This document shows positions 1 to 6,285 of a stretch of 9,002 nucleotides of DNA, one piece after another. This DNA is from Christensenella sp964494645 (GTDB lineage: Bacteria > Bacillota > Clostridia > Christensenellales > Christensenellaceae): the NCBI GenBank assembly GCA_964494645.1, contig CAZBSH010000071.1, positions 1 through 9,002 on the forward strand, given 5' to 3'. The position numbers were made by a program, and so were the translations under genes. The stretch's first letter is position 1. The number at the start of each line of letters is the position of its first letter. Under the pieces are notes generated by a model, which was not told where the DNA came from, searched no databases, and saw nothing but the letters and a program-made list of their open reading frames with translations.

Positions 1-55
1 CGCCTAAGGCACTAGATCCTAAGTCTAGCGCGTCTGCCAATTCCGCCACGCCCGC
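1..55 (-). tRNA. tRNA-Leu (anticodon UAG), 3' part outside the window
   Basis: Read on the minus strand from 55 to 1, this is the 5' part of a class II tRNA. The 5' acceptor strand is GCGGGCG, followed by a D arm containing GGCGGAATTGGCAGACGC. The anticodon stem CTAGA/TCTAG encloses the loop CTTAGGA, so the anticodon is TAG, which decodes CUA/CUN leucine codons. The start of a long variable arm (GCC-TTA-GGC) is also visible, as expected for tRNA-Leu. The T arm and 3' acceptor strand lie beyond position 1, so the gene is truncated only by the window edge. It has its own strong promoter about 30 bp upstream. Confidence 0.95.
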
Positions 56-86
56 TCAAGTACCGCGTCCGTAACGCGCAAAAATT

Positions 87-115
87 ATTATATAGATTTT
101 TCATAAAAATGTCAA
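87..115 (-). promoter_or_regulatory. Consensus SigA promoter of tRNA-Leu
   Basis: On the minus strand, TTGACA (115-110) and TATAAT (92-87) are both perfect consensus hexamers separated by exactly 17 bp. Transcription would begin near position 80, giving a leader of about 25 nt before the mature tRNA 5' end at 55. Such a perfect promoter is usual for stable RNA genes. The T-rich stretch between the metallopeptidase stop (140) and the -35 box shows no stem, so the upstream gene has no visible terminator before it. Confidence 0.9.
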
Positions 116-139
116 GCAAAAACACAGAAAAAAGAGAGG

Positions 140-826
140 TCAGACCATACGCAAGCCGACGCATTCCTGCTCAAGCTTTAGCTTGCGCTCTTTCCAGTCG
201 GGCATATTATTTGTAAGAAAAGCACGGAACTCAGTCCCATGGTCCGGATGGATCAGATGTATGAGTTCGTGCAGCACCACATATTCGATGCATTCGGGTG
301 ATGCGCACATCAAATAATAATTGAGGCGGATGGTACGTTCTTTGCTGGTGCAGCTACCCCACAAGGTTTGCATTTTACGTACTTTCACAAGCGGTCTGCG
401 GTCGTCTTCCTCGCCGCATACGAGGGGATACCATTTCTCCACAAAGCCCTCGAATGTTTCGGCGGCCTGCTGCTTCCACCACTTTTCAACAATTTCCTTA
501 TGTTTAGCAGGATCGGTGCAAAAAACCGTAATGTTGTTGCCGTTAAGGGCTACGCCTGTACGTCTGTCTTTTACGACCTCGTAGGCATAATCCGTCCCCA
601 TAAACTGCATTGTATTGGTATTCTCAGCTTTTTGGAAATTCCGGATGTGGCTTTCGATCCATCCTTTTTTGGAGTTGACGAATTCATAAATGCGAGATTC
701 GGCAGTTCCATAAGGCGCGCTCACACAAACACGACCGTCGCGACATACACGCAACCGGATGTTTTTCATAGTTTTTTTGCTGACCGTGATTTGGATCGAG
801 CTACCGTCAGATAAGTTGATTTTCAT
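140..826 (-). CDS. YgjP/DUF45-family zinc metallopeptidase
   Basis: This is a 228-residue cytoplasmic protein of the YgjP-like (DUF45, SprT/WLM-related) metallopeptidase family; substrates of the family are poorly known. The zinc site is plain: HELIH at residues 186-190 with a third histidine at 196 (HELIHLIHPDHG). It is preceded by the family's WGSC motif (156-159) and a YVVLHEL approach, and followed by MPDW (208-211). No signal peptide or membrane segment is seen. I start it at the ATG at 826 because GAGG (835-832) lies 5 nt upstream. An in-frame GTG at 832 would overlap that ribosome-binding site. The gene follows a terminator and has its own extended -10 promoter, so it appears monocistronic. 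Family confidence is high; the physiological role is unknown. Confidence 0.9.
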   Translation of the reverse strand: MKINLSDGSSIQITVSKKTMKNIRLRVCRDGRVCVSAPYGTAESRIYEFVNSKKGWIESHIRNFQKAENTNTMQFMGTDYAYEVVKDRRTGVALNGNNITVFCTDPAKHKEIVEKWWKQQAAETFEGFVEKWYPLVCGEEDDRRPLVKVRKMQTLWGSCTSKERTIRLNYYLMCASPECIEYVVLHELIHLIHPDHGTEFRAFLTNNMPDWKERKLKLEQECVGLRMV

Positions 827-838
827 AAACACCTCTTC

Positions 839-857
839 ATACTGTTACAGTATAACA
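839..857 (-). promoter_or_regulatory. Extended -10 promoter with overlapping palindrome, upstream of the metallopeptidase
   Basis: On the minus strand, TGT-TATACT (857-849) is an extended -10 element. No convincing -35 hexamer lies 17 bp upstream. A perfect inverted repeat, ATACTG-TAA-CAGTAT (839-853), covers the -10 box and the likely transcription start, and ends just upstream of the ribosome-binding site. A palindrome in that position is typical of a repressor operator. That role is inferred, and the binding protein is unknown. Confidence 0.5.
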
Positions 858-878
858 CAAAATGCATGTTTTTGCATG

Positions 879-907
879 AAAAAAGAAGCTTTCGCGAGGA
901 AAGCTCC
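879..907 (-). terminator. Rho-independent terminator after the GGDEF/EAL gene
   Basis: On the minus strand, GGAGCTTTC (907-899) pairs with GAAAGCTTC (893-885) as a 9-bp stem with one G-U pair and a 5-nt loop, followed by six T residues (884-879). It lies 25 bp past the TAA of the GGDEF/EAL gene. On the plus strand the same stem is followed by TTTTATTT, so it may act in both directions, although no plus-strand gene ends here. Confidence 0.85.
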
Positions 908-931
908 TTTTATTTGTCAGAAAAGCAAAAA

Positions 932-3208
932 TTATTTTTGATCTTCCTCCGCTTTTGGCAAGGAAGTATCCGTTTTTTCTAAAAGCATGGCGAATTCGTC
1001 CTCGGGAACGGGGCGTGAATACAAGAAACCCTGCACAATGATGTCATAGCCGAGTTTCTTGAGGAAATCCGCTTGTGCTGTGGTTTCTACACCTTCTGCA
1101 ACGACGGTGATCTCCAGCTTTTTTGCCATATCCTCAATGCTTGAGATGACAATTTTTTCGCGGTCACTGTCTAAACGCTGCGTAAAGAAACGTTTGTCGA
1201 GCTTGATCACGTCGACGGGCATGGTGCGCAGCAGGTTGAGCGAAGAATACCCTGTGCCGAAATCGTCGATCGTAATGCGGAACCCTGCCTCCTTTAGCTC
1301 ATGCATACGCGTTAAGATAAGCTCGTCGTTATAGACAAGGGCGCTTTCCGTTAGTTCGATCTCCAGCAGGTCGGTTGAAATATCATATTGGCGGATGATG
1401 GATAAAAGCTGCGCTACAAAATCACTGCGGTACATATTGAGTCGCGAGAAGTTGACAGAAACGGGTACAACGGGACGATTTTCATCAAGCCAAGCACGCA
1501 GGGAAGCGCACACATGCTCAAACACGTACATATCCAGCTTTACGATAAAACCGTTCTTTTCAAAGATGGGAATAAATACGCCGGGGTTCATAAATCCGTT
1601 TTGAGGCGACATCCAGCGCACCAACGCTTCTGCCGCGATCATGCACTCTGTATGCAGCTCGAATTTTGGCTGATAATAGACGAGAAATTCATGATTTTTG
1701 AGCGCTGTTTCCATGTTGTTTTCTAACTGTTTTTCCAGCAGCATTTCCGTATTCATATCGTCACTGTAAAACGCATAGACATCATGCGAATTGTTTTTGA
1801 CGCTGTTTCTTGCGATCTTGCTGCGGTCGCTCATGCGCGTTATGTAGGTGTCGCCGGGTGGGATGGGATAAATGCCATACGAAAGCAATAGGTTATAATT
1901 TCGACTTGTTGTGAATTCATATTCGCGAATGGACTGGTTCCATTTCAGGATACGTCCGACAATGTCGCCGTGTGAGTAATAAGAAATAAGAATATTGAAC
2001 TCGTCCGCACCCACATGTGAATAGATCTCGTTTTCGTTCATATCTTCTTGCAGGACGTCAGCGATATACTTTAAAAGCAGGTTGCCGCTTTCATAGTCAT
2101 ATAATTGATTGAATATTTTGAACTTGTTGATGTCAAGGCTTATATACGCGAACTTTTCCTCAGGGTTTTTGTGCAGGGTATTTTTACAATCCTCACGGAA
2201 TTTTAACCAGCTCAAAGAGCCGGTGACATCATCTGTAAAGGCGATTTTTTCCAGTTTTTTACGCGCGTGCTTTTGAGATATCACAATATAGACGAGCAAC
2301 ATGATCACAGTGGCGACGATAATCGCCGTGACCCAACCGTTGAGCGTGATCAGGTATGCGCTCTTTGCCGCGACAACGGAGGCGGGCGCAACAGAAAGGA
2401 TATACCAGTTGTTTATGCCGATGGGCGTATAGCCCATGTAGTAAAGCGCGTCATCCTTATAATATTGCGCAACGCCGCTTTCACCATGTTGCAAGTCTTG
2501 CTGCATATCTTCAAGCGTATTGTCGACACTTTTAACCCCATTAGGAGAAAACGAGAAGAAATTATCGAAATCGATCGCGTTTTCGTGGTGCGCGTGGGCG
2601 ATCGGTGTACCATCATTGTTGATGACGTACGAATATCCTTCGCCGTTAAAGGTGGAAACAGAAATTTTTTGCGCAAACTCTTCCGTTGACTGCGTGGCAA
2701 ACAAAACAGAAACAATGCGGTCGCCGCGATAGACAGGAACAGCGTATACGTTGATCAGACCTTTGTTTCCGATCACGTCTACAAATGTATCTGAGATATT
2801 GGGTTGACCGCGCATCGCCTTATGGAAGTAATCGCGTGACGAAAAATTGATTTCGACCCCGTCGGAGGTAACAGCGATTCCGTCCGGTGCAATCAGGCCC
2901 ATGCGCTTGAAATCGTTTTGCTTTTGCACATCGCTTAACATGGAAAAAATTGCTTCGGCATCAGCGTTTGCAAATTCGGGCGCGCCGAGCGCTGCCGCCG
3001 CGGCTTCTAATGTTGCAAGGTTACCGGCGACTTTGGTTTCAATGACGGAAGCCTCTTGCTCGGTGACCTCCTTTAAATAAGAAGTCACCTCGTCGTTCAG
3101 GGTGTTTTTGACAGTAGTGGAATAAAATAGCATCAAAAAAAGCGCAAGAATAGCGATGGCAAGCACGATAATAATTGAAATCAGGATTGTCTGTTTGCGT
3201 CTTATCAT
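932..3208 (-). CDS. Membrane Cache-GGDEF(degenerate)-EAL protein, probable c-di-GMP phosphodiesterase
   Basis: This 758-residue protein is anchored by two membrane helices (about 7-29 and 288-310). They bracket an extracytoplasmic sensor region of about 250 residues resembling dCache domains (SSRDYFHKAMRG at 123-134, INNWYILSVAP at 265-275). The GGDEF domain (about 320-480) is degenerate. Its signature is GADEF (400-404), the GTP-contacting Asp of the usual GD pair is Asn376, and there is no RxxD inhibitory site before the signature. The EAL domain (about 500-745) keeps E527 (EAL), N586, E618, D648-D649, K669, E705 and Q726, the residues used for metal binding and hydrolysis. The expected activity is therefore c-di-GMP to pGpG, with the GGDEF half probably a regulatory GTP-binding module. 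It is transcribed divergently from the T4P operon. The ATG at 3208 has only a weak AGG-type ribosome-binding site. Confidence 0.93.
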   Translation of the reverse strand: MIRRKQTILISIIIVLAIAILALFLMLFYSTTVKNTLNDEVTSYLKEVTEQEASVIETKVAGNLATLEAAAAALGAPEFANADAEAIFSMLSDVQKQNDFKRMGLIAPDGIAVTSDGVEINFSSRDYFHKAMRGQPNISDTFVDVIGNKGLINVYAVPVYRGDRIVSVLFATQSTEEFAQKISVSTFNGEGYSYVINNDGTPIAHAHHENAIDFDNFFSFSPNGVKSVDNTLEDMQQDLQHGESGVAQYYKDDALYYMGYTPIGINNWYILSVAPASVVAAKSAYLITLNGWVTAIIVATVIMLLVYIVISQKHARKKLEKIAFTDDVTGSLSWLKFREDCKNTLHKNPEEKFAYISLDINKFKIFNQLYDYESGNLLLKYIADVLQEDMNENEIYSHVGADEFNILISYYSHGDIVGRILKWNQSIREYEFTTSRNYNLLLSYGIYPIPPGDTYITRMSDRSKIARNSVKNNSHDVYAFYSDDMNTEMLLEKQLENNMETALKNHEFLVYYQPKFELHTECMIAAEALVRWMSPQNGFMNPGVFIPIFEKNGFIVKLDMYVFEHVCASLRAWLDENRPVVPVSVNFSRLNMYRSDFVAQLLSIIRQYDISTDLLEIELTESALVYNDELILTRMHELKEAGFRITIDDFGTGYSSLNLLRTMPVDVIKLDKRFFTQRLDSDREKIVISSIEDMAKKLEITVVAEGVETTAQADFLKKLGYDIIVQGFLYSRPVPEDEFAMLLEKTDTSLPKAEEDQK

Positions 3209-3243
3209 AATAATATGCCTGCTTACGCAATCTTCGCTGCGAC

Positions 3244-3292
3244 GTAACGGCTGTGTTACCTTTCCATATCAATACATATTGAGTATGATATG
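3244..3292 (-). promoter_or_regulatory. Dyad-rich 5' leader of the GGDEF/EAL gene
   Basis: Two inverted repeats lie between the candidate -10 box and the start codon. CATATCA (3265-3271) faces TGATATG (3286-3292) across 14 bp. GTAAC (3244-3248) faces GTTAC (3255-3259) across 6 bp. On the minus-strand transcript the second element could instead pair through TTACG (3247-3243) with CGTAA (3227-3223), which lies next to the weak ribosome-binding site. The two pairings would exclude each other. A role as operator or as an RNA switch is possible but unproven. Confidence 0.35.
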
Positions 3293-3301
3293 CTACTCAC
3301 C

Positions 3302-3307
3302 ATTATA
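3302..3307 (-). promoter_or_regulatory. Candidate -10 box of the GGDEF/EAL gene
   Basis: TATAAT on the minus strand (3307-3302) matches the consensus -10 box and would start transcription near 3295, about 87 nt before the ATG at 3208. The -35 region is poor: TTCTTT with a 16-bp spacer is the best match, so an activator may be needed or the true promoter may differ. Confidence 0.4.
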
Positions 3308-3340
3308 TATGACGCTTCCGCAAAAAGAAAGTAAAATGTT

Positions 3341-3460
3341 ATGAGAACGGCAGAGATCGGAAAATTAATGGCAGAAATAAGCAAAAAAGCCGTAGATGTC
3401 AGAAAATTTAAGAAGAATGGGTACTTTTTTTATAGAAAAGCACAAGCAAAAGTGCTATAA
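3341..3460 (+). CDS. Possible small ORF, 39 residues, doubtful
   Basis: An uninterrupted frame runs from ATG (3341) to TAA (3458-3460). The predicted peptide is basic and lysine-rich, with a KKNGYFFYRKAQ segment (25-36). It has no signal peptide, and I recognise no family. A second in-frame ATG lies at codon 10. The ribosome-binding site is weak, and the stop codon sits inside the -10 box of the pilC promoter, so the frame would need its own upstream promoter. It could be a real small protein, a leader peptide, or chance. I lean towards chance. Confidence 0.2.
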   Translation: MRTAEIGKLMAEISKKAVDVRKFKKNGYFFYRKAQAKVL

Positions 3461-3461
3461 T
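3453..3461 (+). promoter_or_regulatory. Extended -10 promoter of the pilus operon
   Basis: TGC-TATAAT is a perfect extended -10 element (TGn plus consensus hexamer). It predicts a start near 3468 and a leader of about 78 nt before pilC. No consensus -35 is found 16-18 bp upstream, which fits an extended -10 promoter. An inverted repeat AGCAC (3439-3443) / GTGCT (3452-3456) overlaps its upstream edge and could be an operator. This is the only good rightward promoter I see before pilC. Confidence 0.6.
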
Positions 3462-3472
3462 AAGACAAACAT

Positions 3473-3488
3473 ATTCTAGACTTAGAAT
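3473..3488 (+). repeat. Small inverted repeat in the pil leader
   Basis: ATTCTA-GACT-TAGAAT is a perfect 6-bp inverted repeat with a 4-nt loop, extendable by a U-G and an A-U pair in RNA. It falls at the very 5' end of the predicted pil transcript, just after the inferred start near 3468. It could stabilise the mRNA end or bind a regulator. There is no T run, so it is not a terminator. Confidence 0.4.
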
Positions 3489-3545
3489 GTATGGATTTGA
3501 GCAAACAAAAAATCCGGAAAAACGGAACAATAAGAGGTATATGCG

Positions 3546-4745
3546 TTGGCGAAATATAGTTATAGGGCTGTAGACGCAAATGGTCAGGCATCCAAAGGCG
3601 TATATGAGGCGGAGAGCTTGCAGGATTTTCGTGAATTTTTGAAAAGCGCAGGGCTTTATTGTCTGTCCTACAAGGTAGAGCGTGAGCAATTTGGCACCTC
3701 TGTGCAGGGGTCGATCCCGGCAAAGGAGTTGTATCTGATATGCAGCCAGATGGGTGTGATGCTTGATTCGGGCATTGGCGTCGTAAGAGGGCTTGATGTG
3801 CTGTGCCAGCAGGCGGCGAACCCGAAAATCAAGACGATTCTTTTGAATGTGATGGAAGAGGTCAAAAAGGGTGTGGCTTTTCATCAGGCGCTCGCCAATC
3901 AAGGTGGCGCGTTTCCCTTTTATCTGATCAGCTCGGTGGAATCGGGCGAGCAAAGCGGAACGCTTGACAAGGTCATGGTGCGCATGGCGGATTATTTTGA
4001 GCGCCAATATAAAACAAAGGCACAGATCAAAGCGGCGCTCACCTATCCGATCCTGCTCAGCATCATGTGCATCGGTGTCGTGCTGCTGATGCTTGTTGTC
4101 GTTGTCCCCAAGTTTATGGAAATGTACACGACGTCGGGCACAGAGCTGCCGCTGCCTACGCAGCTGCTTCTCGGGCTTGTCGATTTTTTGCAAAATTTCT
4201 GGTTTGCGGTGCTTGCCGTTGTGGTGGGCGTGGTGATCTTGATTTTTATTTTGAAGAGCAGTCCGGCGACAAAGCCGTGGTGGGATACAATGGCGCTGCA
4301 CTTTCCCGGATTTGGAAAGATGAAGCAGATCATATTGGCTGCGCGTTTTGCGCACACCTTTTCCATGTTGATCTCAAGCGGGGTCACAATGCTTAGCGCA
4401 CTTGATATCGTTTCGCGGGTGCTTGACAACGGATGTATGTCAAAGTATATCGCGATCATGATCGAAGATATCAAAAAGGGTATGCCGTTATCGGAATCCA
4501 TCAAAAAATTCGATGTATTTCCGCCCATGTTCAAGTCGATGATCGCCATTGGCGAAGAGTCGGGCGAAATGGACGAGCTGCTGCAAAAAGCGGCGATTTA
4601 TTATGATGAAGAATCGGATCGCGCCGTTAAGAAGATGGTGTCTATGATTGAGCCGATCATGCTTGTCGTGATGGGACTTATCATCGCTTTTATCGTGATT
4701 GCTATCATCATGCCGATCTATGGTATGTATCAAAATATTGCATAA
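3546..4745 (+). CDS. pilC: Type IV pilus inner-membrane platform protein PilC (GspF family)
   Basis: This 399-residue polytopic protein has the usual PilC/GspF length and layout: an N-terminal region (MAKYSYRAVDANG), then two T2SSF domains at about 62-187 and 266-388. The paired signatures are SVESGEQSGTLD (129-140) and AIGEESGEMDELL (334-346). Hydrophobic helices lie at about 168-188, 218-236 and 368-392. PilC sits in the cytoplasmic membrane, where it couples the assembly ATPase to pilin addition. The start is TTG at 3546, supported by AAGAGG (3532-3537) 8 nt upstream; the nearby ATG at 3541 is out of frame. It is the first gene of the operon. The PilB/PilT motors that often precede it are absent, so they must lie elsewhere, possibly downstream. 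Confidence 0.95.
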   Translation: MAKYSYRAVDANGQASKGVYEAESLQDFREFLKSAGLYCLSYKVEREQFGTSVQGSIPAKELYLICSQMGVMLDSGIGVVRGLDVLCQQAANPKIKTILLNVMEEVKKGVAFHQALANQGGAFPFYLISSVESGEQSGTLDKVMVRMADYFERQYKTKAQIKAALTYPILLSIMCIGVVLLMLVVVVPKFMEMYTTSGTELPLPTQLLLGLVDFLQNFWFAVLAVVVGVVILIFILKSSPATKPWWDTMALHFPGFGKMKQIILAARFAHTFSMLISSGVTMLSALDIVSRVLDNGCMSKYIAIMIEDIKKGMPLSESIKKFDVFPPMFKSMIAIGEESGEMDELLQKAAIYYDEESDRAVKKMVSMIEPIMLVVMGLIIAFIVIAIIMPIYGMYQNIA

Positions 4746-4760
4746 GGGTAGGGGATCAAT

Positions 4761-5666
4761 TTGCTGTCAATTGATATCGGAAGTAAATTTTTAAAGATCG
4801 TACAGGGAAACGGAGACAAGTCGATCAAGACCAAAAAAGAGGTATTGTTCCAAATGCCGGAGGGTTGTGTGCAAAACGGCGTCGTCATGGATTTTGATAA
4901 GACCGCAAAGACGATTGCCGCATTATTGGTCGAGGAAAAAATCAGCGACAAGAAGGCTGTCGTTACGCTTAGCAGCCCGGATATCGTCGTAAAAGAGATC
5001 GTACTGCCTAAGGCGACGCCCAAAAATACGCAGCAGATGATATTGAGTGAATTAGAGGAGCTGTTGTCTGATGAGCGCTATGCGATCGACTATCTGACGC
5101 GCACAGACGCAGAACAGACAAAGGTTCTTGTATTCGGCGTAGATAAGCGGCTTGCGGACAGGTATAAGGAGATGTTGGTTGCGGCAGGGCTTACGCCCGT
5201 TGCGATGGATATCCACGCAAATGCTGTACGTAAGCTGGTTGCTGTGGCGGACGTATTGCCCAACACGCCGGGGCATGTTGATATTGTAACGGATATTGGC
5301 TGCGACCTGATCAACTTCCATTTCTTCGTGGGGGGAGAGCTTACATTCACGCGCTGTACCGTTATTGGGATGGACGCTTATTCGAAAGAAACCATCGGCT
5401 CTATGTATGGAAAGAGCGCGCATGAGCTAAAAGAGGACATCAACTTCAACACCTATGTATCGAGGCTGGGGGACGAAGTACAAAAGATGCTGCAATTCAG
5501 TGCAACAGGCGAGTATAAGTCATTGCAGGCAAAGATATATATCACGGGTGGCGGCGCGCGCTTTGACGGGCTGGGCGCAATGCTCGGCGAATACTTGAAC
5601 CGCGACGTTCAGACGCTCAATACAAAAATACTATTGAACGCGCTGGGCGCGCAGGTTCGTGTGTGA
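4761..5666 (+). CDS. pilM: Type IV pilus actin-like assembly protein PilM
   Basis: This 301-residue cytoplasmic protein of the PilM/FtsA-like ATPase fold is somewhat shorter than proteobacterial PilM (about 350). The nucleotide-binding motifs are in order: phosphate 1 at D5-I-G-S (SIDIGSKFLKIVQ), phosphate 2 at D178-I-G-C-D (VTDIGCDLINF), and the adenosine motif ITGGGARFDGLG (261-272). PilM normally binds the cytoplasmic tail of PilN and links the membrane alignment complex to the ATPase side. The start is TTG at 4761 with AGGGG (4750-4754) 6 nt upstream. It begins 15 bp after the pilC stop and ends 10 bp before the preferred pilN start, consistent with one transcript. Confidence 0.93.
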   Translation: MLSIDIGSKFLKIVQGNGDKSIKTKKEVLFQMPEGCVQNGVVMDFDKTAKTIAALLVEEKISDKKAVVTLSSPDIVVKEIVLPKATPKNTQQMILSELEELLSDERYAIDYLTRTDAEQTKVLVFGVDKRLADRYKEMLVAAGLTPVAMDIHANAVRKLVAVADVLPNTPGHVDIVTDIGCDLINFHFFVGGELTFTRCTVIGMDAYSKETIGSMYGKSAHELKEDINFNTYVSRLGDEVQKMLQFSATGEYKSLQAKIYITGGGARFDGLGAMLGEYLNRDVQTLNTKILLNALGAQVRV

Positions 5667-5670
5667 GGTG
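5665..5670 (+). promoter_or_regulatory. Ribosome-binding site deciding the pilN start
   Basis: GAGGTG lies 6 nt before a TTG at 5677, overlapping the pilM stop codon. It supports the TTG at 5677 as the pilN start over the in-frame GTG codons at 5659 and 5668, which have no suitable site in front of them. Confidence 0.7.
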
Positions 5671-5676
5671 GATGGT

Positions 5677-6285
5677 TTGAAAGATCTTAACTTTTTTTCA
5701 GGCGTAAAAAAACAAGAAACGAAGCATAAGCTAGGGAGTTTTATGCGCAACGGTATCATCATACTTGTTGTGTGCGCGGGGGCGGTTGGCGGATTCTATA
5801 TCTGGCAGCTCGTGCAAAAAGCATCTACGATCGGGAACATTGTCTCGCTCGAGATGCAGATTGAACAGGTTAAGGAAGGCAATGCGGATTATGCGGCGCT
5901 TTCGCAGAACGCGCAAAAACTGAATGCGCTCAACACGTATAATTCCATCATCGAAACGTTCAACGAAAATCTGGCGACGTATCCACACCTTGACAAGGCG
6001 CTGATGGACGATATCAATGCGAAAAAGCCGGAGGATGTGAGTATCGTCAAAATAGAATATGCGAATGACACGCTTCGTATTGACTGCCGGGCGCAAAACA
6101 CGTCCTCGCCGGCGGAGTTTGTGCGCAGTTTGCGCGGCAGCGCGCTCATTGCGGATGTGACATACAACGGTTATTATGCGGCGGATGGAACGGCGGTCGC
6201 GCCGGATGCCGCAGATTCACAGGCGCAGACAGGTACGGTCACGTTTACCGTGGGCTGCAAACTTGCGGGAGGTGACGTGAAATGA
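5677..6285 (+). CDS. pilN: Type IV pilus alignment protein PilN
   Basis: This 202-residue bitopic protein has a short cytoplasmic tail beginning MKDLNFFSG, which corresponds to the PilM-binding xNLLP-type tail of classical PilN. One membrane helix follows (about 25-44), then a coiled-coil-prone stretch (about 50-115) and a small alpha/beta domain (about 120-200) of the ferredoxin-like type expected for PilN. With PilO it should form a heterodimer in the membrane that connects PilM and PilC to the exterior part of the machine. I prefer TTG at 5677, supported by the GAGGTG site; upstream GTG codons would add up to six residues. Its stop overlaps the pilO start (ATGA). Sequence similarity in this family is low, so the call rests mainly on topology, tail motif and gene order. 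Confidence 0.88.
   Translation: MKDLNFFSGVKKQETKHKLGSFMRNGIIILVVCAGAVGGFYIWQLVQKASTIGNIVSLEMQIEQVKEGNADYAALSQNAQKLNALNTYNSIIETFNENLATYPHLDKALMDDINAKKPEDVSIVKIEYANDTLRIDCRAQNTSSPAEFVRSLRGSALIADVTYNGYYAADGTAVAPDAADSQAQTGTVTFTVGCKLAGGDVK

Larger units (their letters stand above)
3209..3545. other. Divergent intergenic region between the GGDEF/EAL gene and the pilus operon
   Basis: These 337 bp separate two divergently transcribed units. From left to right they hold the structured leader of the GGDEF/EAL gene (about 3209-3295), its candidate -10 box (3302-3307), a doubtful 39-codon plus-strand ORF (3341-3460), an extended -10 promoter for pilC (3453-3461), a small AT-rich hairpin in the pil leader (3473-3488), and the pilC ribosome-binding site AAGAGG (3532-3537). 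I see no known riboswitch signature and no insertion sequence. Confidence 0.7.

Noticed and set aside
321..814. Plus-strand ORFs (87 and 148 codons) over the metallopeptidase gene
   Set aside because: Both are antisense to a gene with an intact HExxH zinc motif and family-wide conserved segments, and neither resembles a protein family.
3439..3456. AGCAC/GTGCT hairpin as a terminator
   Set aside because: The stem is only 5 bp, and on the plus strand it runs directly into the TATAAT box with no T run. It is better read as promoter-edge sequence or an operator.
3507..3526. TCCG/CGGA stem followed by T6 on the minus strand as a terminator
   Set aside because: A 4-bp stem is too weak, and no minus-strand gene ends there.
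3310..3545. A c-di-GMP (GEMM) riboswitch upstream of pilC
   Set aside because: Looked for because of the neighbouring GGDEF/EAL gene and known T4P regulation in clostridia. The conserved GEMM-I segments (such as the CACGCACAGGGCAAACC-like start and the receptor portion) are not seen in either orientation. A class II motif was not recognised either, though a covariance-model scan would be needed to exclude it fully.
3408..4355. Long minus-strand ORF (315 codons) over pilC
   Set aside because: It lies antisense to a clear PilC/GspF gene, its translation is rich in His/Arg/Cys with no family resemblance, and no ribosome-binding site is evident. It is a shadow frame.
5659..5676. Upstream GTG start for pilN giving an 8-bp overlap with pilM
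   Set aside because: The GAGGTG ribosome-binding site at 5665-5670 would lie inside such a coding start. It is well placed for the TTG at 5677, which also yields the expected KDLNFFS tail at the N-terminus.
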